Shown here piece after piece: positions 35,666 through 47,864 of a DNA stretch of 64,000 bases. The notes beneath the pieces are model-generated. The model did no database searches. It was given only the letters and a program-made list of their open reading frames with translations, and had not been told where the DNA came from. The first letter of the stretch is position 1; each line of letters opens with the position of its first letter. The DNA is from Asterias amurensis (lineage: Eukaryota > Echinodermata > Asteroidea > Forcipulatida > Asteriidae), in assembly GCF_032118995.1 (NCBI RefSeq), contig NC_092662.1, positions 4,588,001 to 4,652,000 on the forward strand. Direction: 5' to 3'. The position numbers were made by a program, and so were the translations under genes.

Positions 35666-38600
35666 ATGGCACAATCTCACCCGGACGAGAGCGACGGGGT
35701 TTTCCTCGAAGATGGAGTGTCACCGACGCCGGGAGACGAAGCGGACTTCGCGCTATCGGTTGTGAATCTGACACGGTCCTCGGACATTCCCCTTCGGTAT
35801 TTTCTGCCCAAGATTTTCTCGCCGATGGAGGCGAGCATGACCCGCAGCTGTCAGCGAATATCGGAGAAGTCTCCAAAGTACAGATTGGTGAGAACATTAT
35901 TGATTTTGGGAGTATTCGATTCTGGTTGGATCGATTTTGTTTTTGTTAATGGTTGTTTTGTTTATTGTAAACTGCAAAAAAAACTGTTGAGACTCAGACT
36001 AGTTCATCTGACCGTCAGACTCTGACTGCCTTTTTTGTTTAAAAGTATCGTCCTCTCACCAGTTTTCAGGGTATAAATATAACCACACAATTTTTATCTA
36101 GGGACTGTTTACATCGCGCACAGAGAGGTAAAAGATTTGCCATGATTTTAGGGACACCTCGAAAACAGGACCTCCTACGATATAATTATAAACGTATAAA
36201 CCACTCTACTTTTCAGCATTTTTTGTGAGTGAGGGATAGTTTTTTTTTGGAAAAGTTTCTGTATGGCGCCACCACTTTTTCATTCAATGTGAAATATTAA
36301 ATAGTATCTAATTTTAAAATACCTCGATGAGAAATCCCCTTTTGTATGAGTGGAAAGGTGGTGGCGCCATACGCAAGGTTATACAATGGGGACATTTCAT
36401 CATGGTCTGGTGCTGTGACCTTTGTGCTCTTTTCTTTAGTCTTGTGACCCAAAAATAAAAGAACCCTAAAATTCAGCAAGGGATCGGCATTGTCAAGATT
36501 TTGACACTTTTTATTTATAATAACCAACATTTAAAGCCATTATACACTTTCGGTAAACAGTATTGTCCAAGTCCCACACTTCGTGTATCACAACTTATAT
36601 ATAAAATAACAATCCTGTGGAAATTTAGGCTCAATCGGACATCGGAGTCGGGAGAAAATAACGGGAAAACCCACTCCTGTTTTCGCGCGTTTCGCCGTGT
36701 CATGACATGTGTTTATAACAAATCCGTAATTCTCGTTAACGAGAATTTATATTGTTTTACCGTTTTTTTCAAAAAGTAAAGCATTTCATGGACTAATATT
36801 TCAAGAGAAGTCTTTCACCATTACCTTCTGTAAACCCTGTAAATTATTTGTAAATCTGTGAACTTTTTTTTTTTTTTTCTGGAAAGGGACCAATGGCTTT
36901 AAAAGTGTTCATAAATACTTTTTAAATGCTAAGAATAAGATGCATTACATGTACATGTATATATCAAATGCAAGGGCCTCAAGACGGTCAAGTCAAGGTG
37001 CTTCATAGAGTAAAAAGTGAAGCAAAAAGTAAAGTAAAAAAAATCTCAAAAACAAGCTAGGCAGGTATTTAAAATGTGAAACCCAAATTACACTTGTCGC
37101 GATTTGTAGCTTTTTATCGTGTGTTAGTAAGTTTTTGTTAGACTCAATCTGAAAGTTCACTGATTTATCCATTTTTACCAATACTAATCCTTCTGACATT
37201 TATAATACTTGATTTGATTGCCACTCGTTAAAAAAAAACATTGAATATCATTTCCCAGTGTTGTTTTACAACTTAAATAACTCTTACCGTAAAAAATAAA
37301 CTATAATGAAGAAGATTCGGCATATTAGTTTTTTTTAATCCTTTTTGTGTTTACAGATGTTTGAAACTTAGAAATCTTCATATAGTCAAACCGTAAGAAT
37401 TCACAGTTTAACAAATTGCCACAATTTGTTGGGAGTCTGTAATGCAACAATCCACAACACTGGGACTGCAACTTTTGAGTCAATGTCTTATTGTGTACAT
37501 TGACCTTCAAAATTGCAGACAAAATAGACGCATCGTAGTTTAGTGTGCGTGTGCATGCTCTGAAATTGGTCGTCCATACAAGTAATCCCGGTATTAACAT
37601 TGATTTAATGCTGTAGGGTTATTTTTGGAAGATTTAGACTGTTTACCGTCTACTACATTGCATGTACTGTAAAGAGGCTCTCTGGTTTATACACAAATGG
37701 AGTGAGAATACATCATTCAACCAATTTTTCCAAAGAAATTATTTTGTCTGACCGCTGTCATCATAATGAGCTTAGAAAATATAATGAGTCTTTACATTGT
37801 ATTTTTACTGTATAATAATTCAACATTTTTATTAAAAATACATACACAAACTATACATGTACATCAATCAACAAATTATTCCAAATTATACAATGTCTGA
37901 ACTCTGAATGTCATCTTTTATGAGCTCAGAAAACTGACTTTACAATGTAATACTGTATTTTTAATTATTCAAAATTTTTAGTGAGAATATACACAAACTA
38001 TCCAAATTATACACTGTCTGAATGTCATCTTTTATGAGCTCAGAAAACTGACTTTACATTGTAATACTGTATTTTTTAATTATTCAAACTTTTTAGTGAG
38101 AACTGAATGCTGAAAGTCATCAATTGTCTTAGAAAACTGACTTTACATTGACTGCATTTTTTACATACATTATGTATTCTACTATGTAAACCAAAGTGTA
38201 GGTATCACAACACACCATTTACATTGCTCAAATATGTGGCTCTAATCATTTGCCATATGCCCAAGCAATACACATTTCATTGACTCTCCATGAACAGCTG
38301 TTTTTGATATAAAATTTAACCATGCTCTGGTGATGCACTTAAATTTCATTTCCTTCCCGTTCAGTTTTTATTTGTAGGTTTTTTTTTTCAAGATGAAAAT
38401 GTTATTAGAATCATAATGTGTTCATAATCCTAATATTAAAGTTATATTTGTATTAATATTAATAAAGTGTCCAAATAAATATTGCACATAAATCTTTACT
38501 TGCGCTGCGGAGGATGATTGATGGGGTATGGAATGTCAATGGCGTGATTGTTTTGTAAATTTTAAAAGCAACCTGGGTTTTTTATTATGTATTTTTATCA

Positions 38601-41600
38601 TGTTTCATCACGAAGAGTTTTTCTTTCGTCTTCTGATTTTTATTTGCTGTTTAAATTGTGGGTTTACATTACCATGGATTTGAACACATTTAAAAAAAAA
38701 TGTTTAGCATACATAGAGAGAGAGACCTGGGGAGTATACAGCCCCGAGCTGCAGTGGGGCCCCAAATGGTTTATCTTATCATGCACGATATCAACTACTA
38801 CCCTTGCAGACTACCCTTGCAGATACATTTGTATACCCCTGGGTCATCAAGAGAATAAATTATTATACAGTTTTTGCTCAAGGACACAAGTGTCATGACC
38901 GAGATTCGAACCCACACTCCGATGACTTAAAGGAACACGTTGCCTTGGATCGGACGAGTTGGTCAAAACAAAAGCATTTGTAACCGTTTTTTTATAAAAT
39001 GCCAATGGTTGGAAAGATGTTTTAAAAGTAGAATACAATGATCCACACAAGTTTGCCTCGAAATTGCGTGATTTTCCTTCTACTAAGCGAACTAACATGG
39101 TCGGCCATTTATGGGAGTCAAAATTTTGACCCCCATAAATGGCCGACGTGTTAGTTGACAAGTTAAAAGGAAAACCACGCAATTTCGAGGCATGTTTGTG
39201 TGGATCATTGTATTCTACTTTTACAACATCTTTCTACCCATATGCATTTTATAAAAAAACGGTTACAAACGCTTTTCAAAGACCAACTCGACCGATCCAA
39301 GGCAACTTGTTCCTTTAACCACCAAAACTTGAATTTAAAGCTCTTTACTTTTGGCCATGACACCCTACAAATACAATTATACAAATTCAATTTTTATCAA
39401 ACTTAAACGAACTGTTTCTGCAAATTGGCACGATGTACATGTTCACACCAAAGACACAGATTATTATAATTCTGAACAAGAAGAATACCTGCATGAAGTC
39501 AGTGAATTTATGATTTGCATGATTACAGTAATAATGGGATTGCTCACTGATGCATGGTGCATCATTAATCAAAATGGCTATTTATGGGTTATCTTTTAAT
39601 TGCTAATTGGAACAACACAGGACAATGCATTAGCAGAGTCTGCAAATACAATTAATGTAGTACTGTATGTAAGTAAGTGTAGCTGTACATGTAGGTAGTT
39701 TTTTGTAAATCCAGAGAGTGGCAATGAGCCCTATATGTTTATTGTAGTCCATGGAGGAAGGAAATGTGTCAACTAACCTATTTCAAACATGTGAACAACA
39801 TTAATTATTATCAAGACCAGTAATGTATGTTGCTTACAGGCCTGTATGCTTTGTTTTGTTTTTTTAAAAGAGAATGAGCACCACAGCATTTTTTCCCCCA
39901 TGGTTTACATGTTAGGGTACCCCTATTATAAGAAGTCACAAATTTCTACTGCGGAGCATTTCAAGAACACCAAGGCAAGGATCAGGGGGCATGGAGGCAA
40001 ACGCTTTCAGTGCCTCTGTAAAGTATAAGGCTTATTGCTAAATTATGACATATACAAGCAAAAACCACCTGAAAGTTTTTAGCTCAAAACAGTCATCAGA
40101 GAGTCACAGGAAAATGGTGAAAAATTCTGAATACAGTATGTGTGCACTGTTTCCAAACATTACGTCATGTACTGTAACGGTTGACTAATTTCTAAATATA
40201 GGCCTACAGCAATTCAAATGAAAATATTTCACATTTTTCACCATTGATCAACTTTTTTTAGCAGCCTCTTTTGTCAAGTTTTGTTCGGGGGTGCCAGTCA
40301 AAAGCCATACAACCGTTAAACAAATATGGATCCCACACAAGTTTAGGATTTAACATAAGTTTAGTACAATGCAACCTGGGATTAGGGAAGCAAGGAGACC
40401 GATCACCTCATTCATTTGTTGTTTTTTTTTACATTTTTTTTTACATGTAGTTTAGTTTACAGCTCATTTATTTTTTTAAATACCAAGGTATGGTTCTGGC
40501 ATGATTATTGTCGGATGAAATTCTTCCTTTTATTTGGAGAGCACCATTGTGTGTGGTACGTGCATTTAAACGAGGTCAGAGTTGTTAGATTTATTTTACA
40601 GCTGTGTGAACTCTACAGAGAATTATTACTCGGCCGCCGCTATTTGGAATGTTAAAATATTGTACCCGTAATAGTATCCGACATTTTAATGATATTTGTT
40701 CAACATTGATTGTATGTGTAGACCCTACTTGTGTATTTACTCTTGTTTGATTTAAAATCAGTCAAGAAGAGGGCCGCCCGAGGGAACAAAATGTCTACAA
40801 ATATTAAAAGCAAAAGGGTCTAAGATTAGGAATGAAATTGGCATCAGTTTTGTTTCGCAGTTAGTGTTGATAAAAGAAAAACCCTTCTAATGAAGGAAAG
40901 GTCCAAGGAGTAAATGGGTACCTACATGTGTATGAGTAGAATTTACACAAATGCATCTTGGGAAAGTGCTTCCTTTTTGAGCCATTGGAGTCAGGGTTCT
41001 ATCTAGTCCCAGTTGTGACACTTGTGTTCTTTGGCATTGTGCACTAAAACCGTAATTGCTTCTCATCACCCAGGAGTATTAATCAGGGCTTACTCTTAGT
41101 GGAAAAAATCTTATAAATGATCATATTCTGTAGGGCGTATAACAAGAGATCTACAATATAATAGGCTGCCACCATTGTTTCATTGATCATTTGGCATAAT
41201 GGGAGGGGATCCCATATTCCAGCATACGTACATACAACACAATACAATACAATGCAATACAAACATTAACATGGTTATCAGCCTCGTGGCTTATGGGCCT
41301 TCAAAGCATTATCCCTTTCCTAACCCAAAAAATTCCTGGCAGTTTATTTTATGAGACTGCTTGTTGTCTTTGCTTTGCAAATAGTCAGGGTTTGATTGTG
41401 AGTGACAACGATATTCTTAAAAGGAAATTTTAGGGTGAATTGCCGAAAAATTAATCCCCTCCATGGGCAGGAGTTAACCCCTTGACAACCAGGGCCCAAT
41501 TTCATAGAGCTGCTAAGCACGAAAATTTGCTTAGCATGAAATTTCTTCCTTGGTAAAAACAGGATTACCAACGGAATTTCCATTTTGTTGCATTTACTAG

Positions 41601-44600
41601 TTACTTGTATTCAGCTGTTGTATGGTTATCTTGAAAATCACGTAGAAATTTGGTTGGGAAATCCTGTTTTTATCAAGGCAAACATTTCATTCTAAGCAAA
41701 TTTTTGTGCTTAGCAGCTCTATGAAATTGGACCCAGCTGTGTCAAGACAAAACTTACATCATTTTTGTGTCAGACATCGCAGACTTAATACAGAGAATAA
41801 AGTACTCCATGCCTGAAATACATGAACAGGTCAGAAATATTTTTATTCATTCTGAATATTATAAGAAGTTAATTAGATTTGTCGTCTGTCCTTACAATAC
41901 ACACATACTGTACGTGCAGGCTGTAGAGTTATTACATTCTTCCTTTCCGTCACCTGGCAACAAATATAAAGGCCGAGAATGGTTTACTATTTTTTAGGGG
42001 CACTCATTGCAGATTAGATTGTATATTTATTAGCAGTCTACAGTGAGTATTAAATGCCCCCCAAAATATTCTTACTCAAGGTTTTTGTTTTTAAAGAATT
42101 TAAACGTAGACTTTGTAATGTCAAAGTTACAAGTTTGTTTCCAACCTTGAGTACATGTGTACAAGCAACATTCACTGCCAAATAATATAACAAATGTAAT
42201 GTTAGGCTTACCGTATGACTGAAAAATCAGTTGTGCTTCTAATAAAATTTACCCACTATATTTATCAGAAATAAGCATCTAAAGGTTGTACGTATTAAAA
42301 CCCACATGTTGTCAAACAAGGTAATCAAGGTCACCAAAACAAAATGTGGAGAGTGTTTGTACAGTGTATAGTTTTTAACAGTAGAAGGTAGCCTTTGCAA
42401 TACAACAAAATGCACCAAATGGCAAATGTTTTTGTACTCTGCATTCCCAGTGGAAAAAACTTAAAGGCAGTGGACACTATTGGTAATTACTCAAAATAGT
42501 TATTGGCATAAAACCTTACTTGGTGGTGAGTAATGGGGAGAGGTTGATGGTATAAAACATTGTGAGAAACGGCTCCCTCTGAAGTGCCATAGTGTTAGAG
42601 AAAGACGTAATTTTCCAGGAATTTGATTTCGAGACCTCAGATTTAGAACTTAGGTCTCGAAATCAACCATCTAAACACACACAACTTCGTGTGACAAGGC
42701 ACGTTCGATGACCGATTGAGCTCAAATTTTCACAGGTTTGTTATTTTATGCTTATGTTGAGATACACCAACTGTGAAGGCTAGTCTTTGACAATTACCAA
42801 TAGTGTCCACTGCCTTTAAAATGGTGCCAGACCGTTTTTTTGTGTGTTAGATCTCAGTTCTTAGTTACATATGGACATGTCATGCTACAGTGTAGTTGTG
42901 TCTTATACCTTACTTTAATTCTTCTTCTTGCAGCTAAATACTGAATGGGGAAACAAATCATCATCTTACAGGGATGGGCCTGGTATCCTGGCATTAGTTA
43001 CCGTTGAAAGCCGATCGTTGGATCAACAAAGCGTCGCTAAAGTTGAGAGTCATATTAAGAAGATGATGAAAGGAACGGCGTGCCAATTGTTGAGGTGAGA
43101 GGGGTTAATATAATAGGCCAAGGCTAGAGGGGTTGATAGGTCAGGGCTAGAGTGGTCAGGAGTTGTTTGCCCAGGGCTAGATTGGTCAAGAGCTTGTAGG
43201 CCAGGGCTAGATTGGTCAAAAGTTTGAAGGCCAGGGGTAATATGGTCGAGGGTTCATTGGCCAGGGGTCGATTTTACAAAGAGTTAGGACTCGTCTTATC
43301 TCGAGTTAGGACGAGTAAGTCCTAACTTAGGATTAATCTTAAGGTCTGCATGCTACAGTGCAGGGTTGGGACTCATCCTAAGTCCTCAGTTAAGTCTTAA
43401 GTTAGGAAGAGTTTTGTGAAATAGACGGCAGGGGTTACAGTTGGTGAGTATTTGATCGGCAAGGTGCTATAGAGGTGTCAGTGGTTGATACTGTAGGCCA
43501 GGGGCTAGTGAAGGCATGAATTGATACTCTACGAGCTATAGGGAGTAATAAAGTGAGAGTTTCAGGGAAAATTTAGTAATTTATCTTTGGCAATCTTATT
43601 TCACCAGGTGGAACCAACATCATTTTCTTCTGTTATTTGAGTCGGCAAATGATTACGAGTCTTTTGGAAGGCTCTTCTTGGAGGAGAAATTGGATGACTG
43701 TGAAGGATTCCGTGTGACTGCTATTGAACGTAAGTCTCAATTTCAAATAATTATTACCACGAGAGAAACTGACTGGAAAAATTGTGTACATGGTTTGGGG
43801 TTGAACAAAGACAAAGTAGCAAGGATGTGATTTCTCCAGTTTTAACCAGAATTACGAGGGCTTTAAAAAAAAAATTTTTTCTAAAGATCAAATTGAGAAA
43901 AAATCTGACAGTTTAGCCTGTCACAGGTATTAATAAATGCTGGTTCTCAATAACTTGAAAGTACCACTCATTGTATGTGTCTTTTTTGTGTTTCCGTTCA
44001 GCATCCATCTTGACCAATCCACCGCGCTGCTTCGTGGAGATTGAGACGCTCCACGGATCGCAAACTCGTGACGCCCTCAAGTCTTTCATCTCCTACTTCT
44101 CCGGTGCCTTCCAGCATGCCAGCATCCTGGAGATCCAGAGGCTATTCCCCTTCACTGAATCCCTGGAAGGTGACATCCCAAGGCTGGCCCTCACCTTGAT
44201 GTTCAGCGGGAAAGCCCAATCCCGAGCCACTGAAGTCGTCAAGGTACTCTCGGGTGATCCATGGGTACCGTTCAGTCTTCCGGATGCAGTGGCTAGCGAA
44301 CTCAGCGACGATACGGCGTACTTCAAACACACCAAGTTGCCGCTCCCACTGTGGGGGGTGAAAACAGGGGCCAACACGTCTGGCGTTCGAGTGACGCTTT
44401 TTGTTAAAGACAGCCTGAGCTTTCAATCAATGGACACGTTCTATAGCAAAGTCACTGGCGTCACCCCGCTACAGCAGAACGGCGGCAACACAGCTAAGAG
44501 CAGCACTTTCCCACTCTCCCCAAGGTTGGAGTTCTCTCTCGCATTCTACCAGGGCGTGGTCCCACAAACAAGCCAGAATCAGCTCCTGTACTTTCAAACA

Positions 44601-44699
44601 AACGAGTCAGCCATCGGGGCGGAAAAGCTGGCGGAAGACCATTGGCAGCTGAAAGACCCCGAAGATAATCTTGTGGTGCTTTTTACAACGATGAAGTAA
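35666..44699 (+). CDS. FAM124-domain protein with a long N-terminal extension
   Basis: Supported exons: 35666-35887, 41774-41829, 42934-43094, 43608-43729 and 44002-44699 (stop included). A small exon at 36070-36127 is a candidate needed to correct the phase; with it the product is 438 residues. The last exon ends in a region similar to the FAM124 domain: LPLPLWGVKTG, VRVTLFV, FYSKVTG, FSLAFYQG, LYFQ, then HWQLKDPEDNLVVLF, matching the family order LPIWGVR...RVTLYC...FYxxIL...LQLSLKQ...WQTxDxDGNKILLQ. The domain is predicted to be related to the glyoxalase/VOC fold; its biochemical role is unknown. About 200 residues precede it, including an acidic head (DESDGVFLEDG), and I do not recognise them. 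The first ATG that fits is at 35666. All junctions except the one bridged by the candidate exon are canonical and in phase. Confidence 0.7.
36070..36127 (+). CDS. Candidate small exon of the FAM124-like gene
   Basis: Exon 1 ends in phase 0 at 35887, but the exon at 41774-41829 is open only if one base comes from an upstream exon. This 58-bp stretch has an acceptor (TTTTCAG), is open (19 codons, ending CLHRAQR plus one base) and has a GTAAAA donor. It supplies exactly the missing phase and yields R|D|IADLIQ at the join. It is not conserved in any family I know, and other small exons in the 5.9-kb gap could do the same. Confidence 0.38.
36245..36375. mobile_element. Short hairpin element with a TATGGCGCCACCAC stem, copy 1
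   Basis: The left arm GTATGGCGCCACCACTTTTTC is matched by the right arm GGTGGTGGCGCCATACGC about 100 bp later. A related hairpin is at 55797-55932. It is non-coding. Confidence 0.65.
36531..36902. mobile_element. TTAA-flanked MITE, AGCCATT family
   Basis: It starts TTAAAGCCATTATACAC and ends ACCAATGGCTTTAA, with TTAA at both edges. The inside includes CGTGTCATGACATGTG and a perfect small palindrome, ATTCTCGTTAACGAGAAT. The 372 bp hold no gene; a 92-codon open frame inside is not conserved in any way I can see. Confidence 0.65.
37745..38165. repeat. Degenerate tandem array, about four units of 110-170 bp
   Basis: Units share GCTCAGAAAACTGACTTTACA, TGTAATACTGTATTTTTAA, TTATTCAAA and TTTTTAGTGAGAA. 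The two central units are nearly identical over 110 bp; the outer ones are diverged. It is AT-rich and non-coding. Confidence 0.75.
38706..38926 (-). mobile_element. SINE-like fragment cut by a MITE
   Basis: On the minus strand GTGTGGGTTCGAATCTCGG (box B-like) is followed by CATGACACTTGTGTCCTTG and AGCAAA, a tail typical of tRNA-derived SINEs in marine animals. The head is interrupted at 38927 by a TTAA-flanked hairpin MITE. A short related piece lies near 40990-41045. Confidence 0.45.
38927..39318. mobile_element. TTAA-flanked near-perfect hairpin MITE, AGGAACACG family, copy 3
   Basis: This 392-bp copy runs from TTAAAGGAACACGTTGCC to GGCAACTTGTTCCTTTAA. The centre, GGGAGTCAAAATTTTGACCC, is almost perfectly self-complementary. 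It lies in the FAM124-like intron. Confidence 0.85.
39838..40030 (+). repeat. Interspersed GGGCAC-rich repeat, copy 3
   Basis: It shares GAGAATGAGCACCACAG, GTTAGGGTACCCCTAT, AAATTTCTACTGCGGAGCAT and GATCAGGGGGCAT blocks with 2095-2265, in direct orientation and more diverged. Confidence 0.55.
41492..41734. mobile_element. Foldback MITE, GCTTAGCAG family, best copy
   Basis: The left end GGGCCCAATTTCATAGAGCT and the right end AGCTCTATGAAATTGGACCC are inverted repeats. The inner arms are GCTAAGCACGAAAATTTGC / GCAAATTTTTGTGCTTAGC and TTGGTAAAAACAGGATTACC / GGAAATCCTGTTTTTATCAA. It is about 243 bp and non-coding. Other copies or pieces are at 10148, 18985, 27470, 50355, 57146 and 60596. Confidence 0.8.
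42461..42819. mobile_element. TTAA-flanked foldback MITE, GGCAGTGGACA family, best copy
   Basis: The ends are TTAAAGGCAGTGGACAC and GTGTCCACTGCCTTTAA, perfectly inverted. The inner sequence carries GGTAATTACTCAAAATAG / TGACAATTACCAATAG and the central GAGACCTCAGATTTAGAAC hairpin. It is 359 bp, inside the FAM124-like intron, 115 bp before exon 42934-43094. Confidence 0.85.
43265..43432. mobile_element. Foldback repeat with AGTTAGGACGAGT words, copy 2
   Basis: The left end CGATTTTACAAAGAGTTAGGA mirrors the right end AGTTAGGAAGAGTTTTGTGAAA in word content. The inside is a chain of GTCCTAACTTAGGA and CGAGTTAGGACGAG palindromes. A related copy is at 20255-20412. Confidence 0.55.
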
Positions 44700-45194
44700 G
44701 ACAAGTATATTTGTAGCTAGTAAAACTAGAGTTTATGTTTAGCGGTACTATTATTATAGACTATTTAAATAATGCACCGGTGAAGCTATCTATGATTTCA
44801 TGTGTCCAACTCATTTTCTGTGATTTTTTTTATACTAGAAGTCAGTTGATTGTTTGCTCAAGGCAGCGGGGTAAACCCAATATGGGTATACCGTCACATT
44901 GATCATAAACTCTTCCCCTCATTAGGTTATAAATCAGAGAATGTGAAAGCGCTTTGAAATGCCTATGGAAAATGCTATACAAATGTTATTTATTGTTATT
45001 ATAAATGGTCCCTTGATCGGGAAATTCATGGAACACCATTCGTCATGCTGACACTTTGAGCCAAATTTCATGTCCCAAAAGGTTTGCTTAGGACAGGAAA
45101 AATCTTCCTACAAGTTACAGCTACAGTGCCATGTCTTTCTTTTTTAATGTGCTGGTAATCCGCTTTGATTCTATTTTGATTTGGGGTTAAACAA

Positions 45195-45275
45195 AGAAAA
45201 TTGACCAGAGTGGGATTCGATCCAATGACCTCCAGACTAACGTGCTGGCACTCTTCCAACTGAGCTATCTAGCCC
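45195..45275 (-). mobile_element. tRNA-like head of a second SINE family
   Basis: On the minus strand TAGATAGCTCAGTTGGAAGAG (box A) and GGATCGAATCCCACTC (box B) are spaced as in a tRNA and followed by CAATTTTCTTTGTTTAACCCC. The acceptor stem is not closed, so this is not a working tRNA gene. Pieces of the same tail, GGTTGAACAAAGACAAA, occur near 27320 and 43800. Confidence 0.5.
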
Positions 45276-46398
45276 TTTGTTTGGCGGTCTCCTGATTCTA
45301 TTTTGCAAACAAACTTGCTACATTGGAGGTGAAACTTTCTGCTTGATGAAAGCGGGCCTGGAATTGGTATAAACGATTCTGATATTGTCCCCGTCTTTGA
45401 AAGAAGGCCTTTGAAGTTAAGTTGTACGTATTTTCACTGTTGCCTTTTAAAGCTGGTTTTAAACTTTGTGCAGCTGTAGTACTCTTAAAGAATTGTCACC
45501 ATACTTTTGATATCTCGTTTTTGGTAGTCACTCTGTTGAAAGAAAAAACACAAAATGAAGTATGACCAACACGTATGTGAATATTTACCAGTGAGCAGCC
45601 TGACATCTCTTAAAATAATATTTGTTCAAAAGTATTTAAAAGAATACTTTGGTATTGGTGACAAGTAATATATTTTACTGTAGGAAAATTGTTACAATTG
45701 TAAGTTAGATTCTAGTGCTTCTTTGTTACTTTATTCTTTTTTATGAGCAATCCAACCCCTTCCCAGCCTTTCTTCCGCGAAAAAAATGTTCCCCTCTTTC
45801 CTCCAAAAACACATAAAGATGTCTTTGTATCACTTCAAGTTATCTTAATAGCAAATGTTAGATTATATTTAGTCGGGTGAAAGTAGCTCTTGCAGAAATT
45901 ACGACGACAAATTGTGGTTTACTTTAATGAAAAATTGCCTTTCAGATCAACTACATGTACGTATGAACAAAAACAAATGATATTTTTAAAGTACATAAGA
46001 AAGATCGTAAACTCACACTGTTATTCTTGTAAAGGGTACAAAATTTAGCAGATGAATTTTTTGTCGAGTATGTAAATTTACACAGCCTCGTATGTGTATG
46101 GTAGAATTTTAAATGTAGCAATTGTAAATTGTGTAATATCTTTTTAAATAGTTATAGATTGGTAGAATATGTATATTACAACTTGGGTTTTTTTCTTTTT
46201 CTTTTTTCTACGTAACTTTATTCGGTGTATCTATTTTTCTCTCGTAGCAAACGCTTTGAGATTTAATGTAGTAACTCAAATTGAAACACCTGAATATGCA
46301 CACAATGCTGTCAGGTTGACTTTGATCAACCACACAGTAATATTTTAAGGCGTGTTTTGGTGAGTCTGAAATGAGTTTCTAGCTTGAAACTCAATGAC

Positions 46399-46790
46399 TT
46401 AAAGGAACACGTTGCCTTGGATCGGTCGAGTTGGTCTTTGAAAAGCGTTTGTAACTGTTTATAATAAAATGCATATATATGGGTCGAAAGATGTTGCAAA
46501 AGTAGAATACAATGATCCACACAAACATGCCTCAAAATTGCGTGGTTTTCCTTTTGCTTTGTCGAGTACATGAGCGGCCATTTATGGCAGTCAAATTAAT
46601 TTTTGACTCCTAAAAATGGCAGACCATGTTAGTTCGCAAAGAAAAGGGAAAACAATTTCGAGGCACATTTGTGTGGATCATTGTATTCTACTTTTACAAC
46701 ATCTTTCCAACCATATGTATTTAATAACAAACGGTTACAAAAGCTTTTTATAGACCAACTCTTCCGATCCAAGGCAACGTGTTCCTTTAA
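46399..46790. mobile_element. TTAA-flanked near-perfect hairpin MITE, AGGAACACG family, copy 4
   Basis: This 392-bp copy runs from TTAAAGGAACACGTTGCC to GGCAACGTGTTCCTTTAA. Arms match the other copies, and the centre (AGTCAAATTAATTTTTGACT) has diverged more than in copies 2, 3 and 5. Confidence 0.85.
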
Positions 46791-47864
46791 AAAACTTCCT
46801 ACAACGCCCTCTATGGCACCAAGAAGGGTATAAAAGGGCAGTTCAGCATTTGTACATGGTCACCCTTCTGAAGAAGCTCCTAGCTTATGTACATGTGAAA
46901 TGTAATTACTAAATTTTGGATTTGTAAAAACAAATCTTTTAATTCATCTTTATCAACAATCGAGATGAACTTATTTTAAAAAATGGTTCCCCAACCAGAA
47001 ACTGTTCTTGTACACTTCCCGTGAAATTTGGTATCCTAAAAACACATGGCCACTATTGCAATTGGGTTCTAAATCTCATTAACTGATAGACAATTCATCA
47101 TTGGGCTGTCTTGCTTTTCAAGAAACCAATCTTGCATCAACAGGAGCATTTCAGACAAAATAAATCCAGAGGATGCTTTTTACTACCATTACCATCTTTA
47201 TAACAAAGGATGACTCTGCCTTTATAAGGCACATGGCTTGTCAAAATATTACCATGTTTTCCGACAAAATTCTATTCTACTTATTTTTCTCAGACTTCAC
47301 TTTCTGAGCAGTTTTTTTTAGATTTTTGTTTATTTATTTTTGTTTACATTTATATTAGCATTGTTTAATCTTATCTGTATGAATGAATTCATCATATTCT
47401 TTTTCAAGGAAACAGTACTAGGTACAGTGTACATTAACAGTGTAAAGGGAATGTTTTAAAACAGCTTAGTAAAGGAAATGTTTCACAGCTTTAAAGGGAA
47501 TGATTTTACAGCTTAAAAGGAATGTTTAGCAACTTAAAGGGGATGTTTAAAAACCGGGAGTATAGGTGAAAGGTGTTTGGATTTTTCTTACGCATTGATT
47601 AGAGATAAACCTTTGAAATATTTAGCTGTCGGAACTTCTGCTTTATGTATCAGATGTCTAAACCATTTAGAAACTGGCCATGTCGATCAACAAATGTTAA
47701 AGATTGAAAATTGAGTGTGAGACTAAGATCAGAAAGACTTTGGTTTGAATCCCACTGTGTTCCCCCCCCCCCATAGCTCTTGAAAGCACTGAGTGTACAG
47801 ATGTGTAGTTGGGTTTTGTTTTTTCTGCTCTGTTTATCAAAAGTAATAATTTGCAATTGTCTGA

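Larger units (their letters stand above)
36128..41773. other. Intron of the FAM124-like gene
   Basis: No further exon is recognised. The stretch holds a GGCGCC hairpin (36245-36375), a TTAA-flanked MITE (36531-36902), a tandem array (37745-38165), a SINE fragment (38706-38926), a hairpin MITE (38927-39318), a GGGCAC repeat (39838-40030) and a foldback MITE (41492-41734). Confidence 0.5.

Noticed and set aside
45195-45275. A functional tRNA gene (minus strand)
   Set aside because: Box A and box B are present, but the acceptor stem is not complementary and a SINE-type tail follows.
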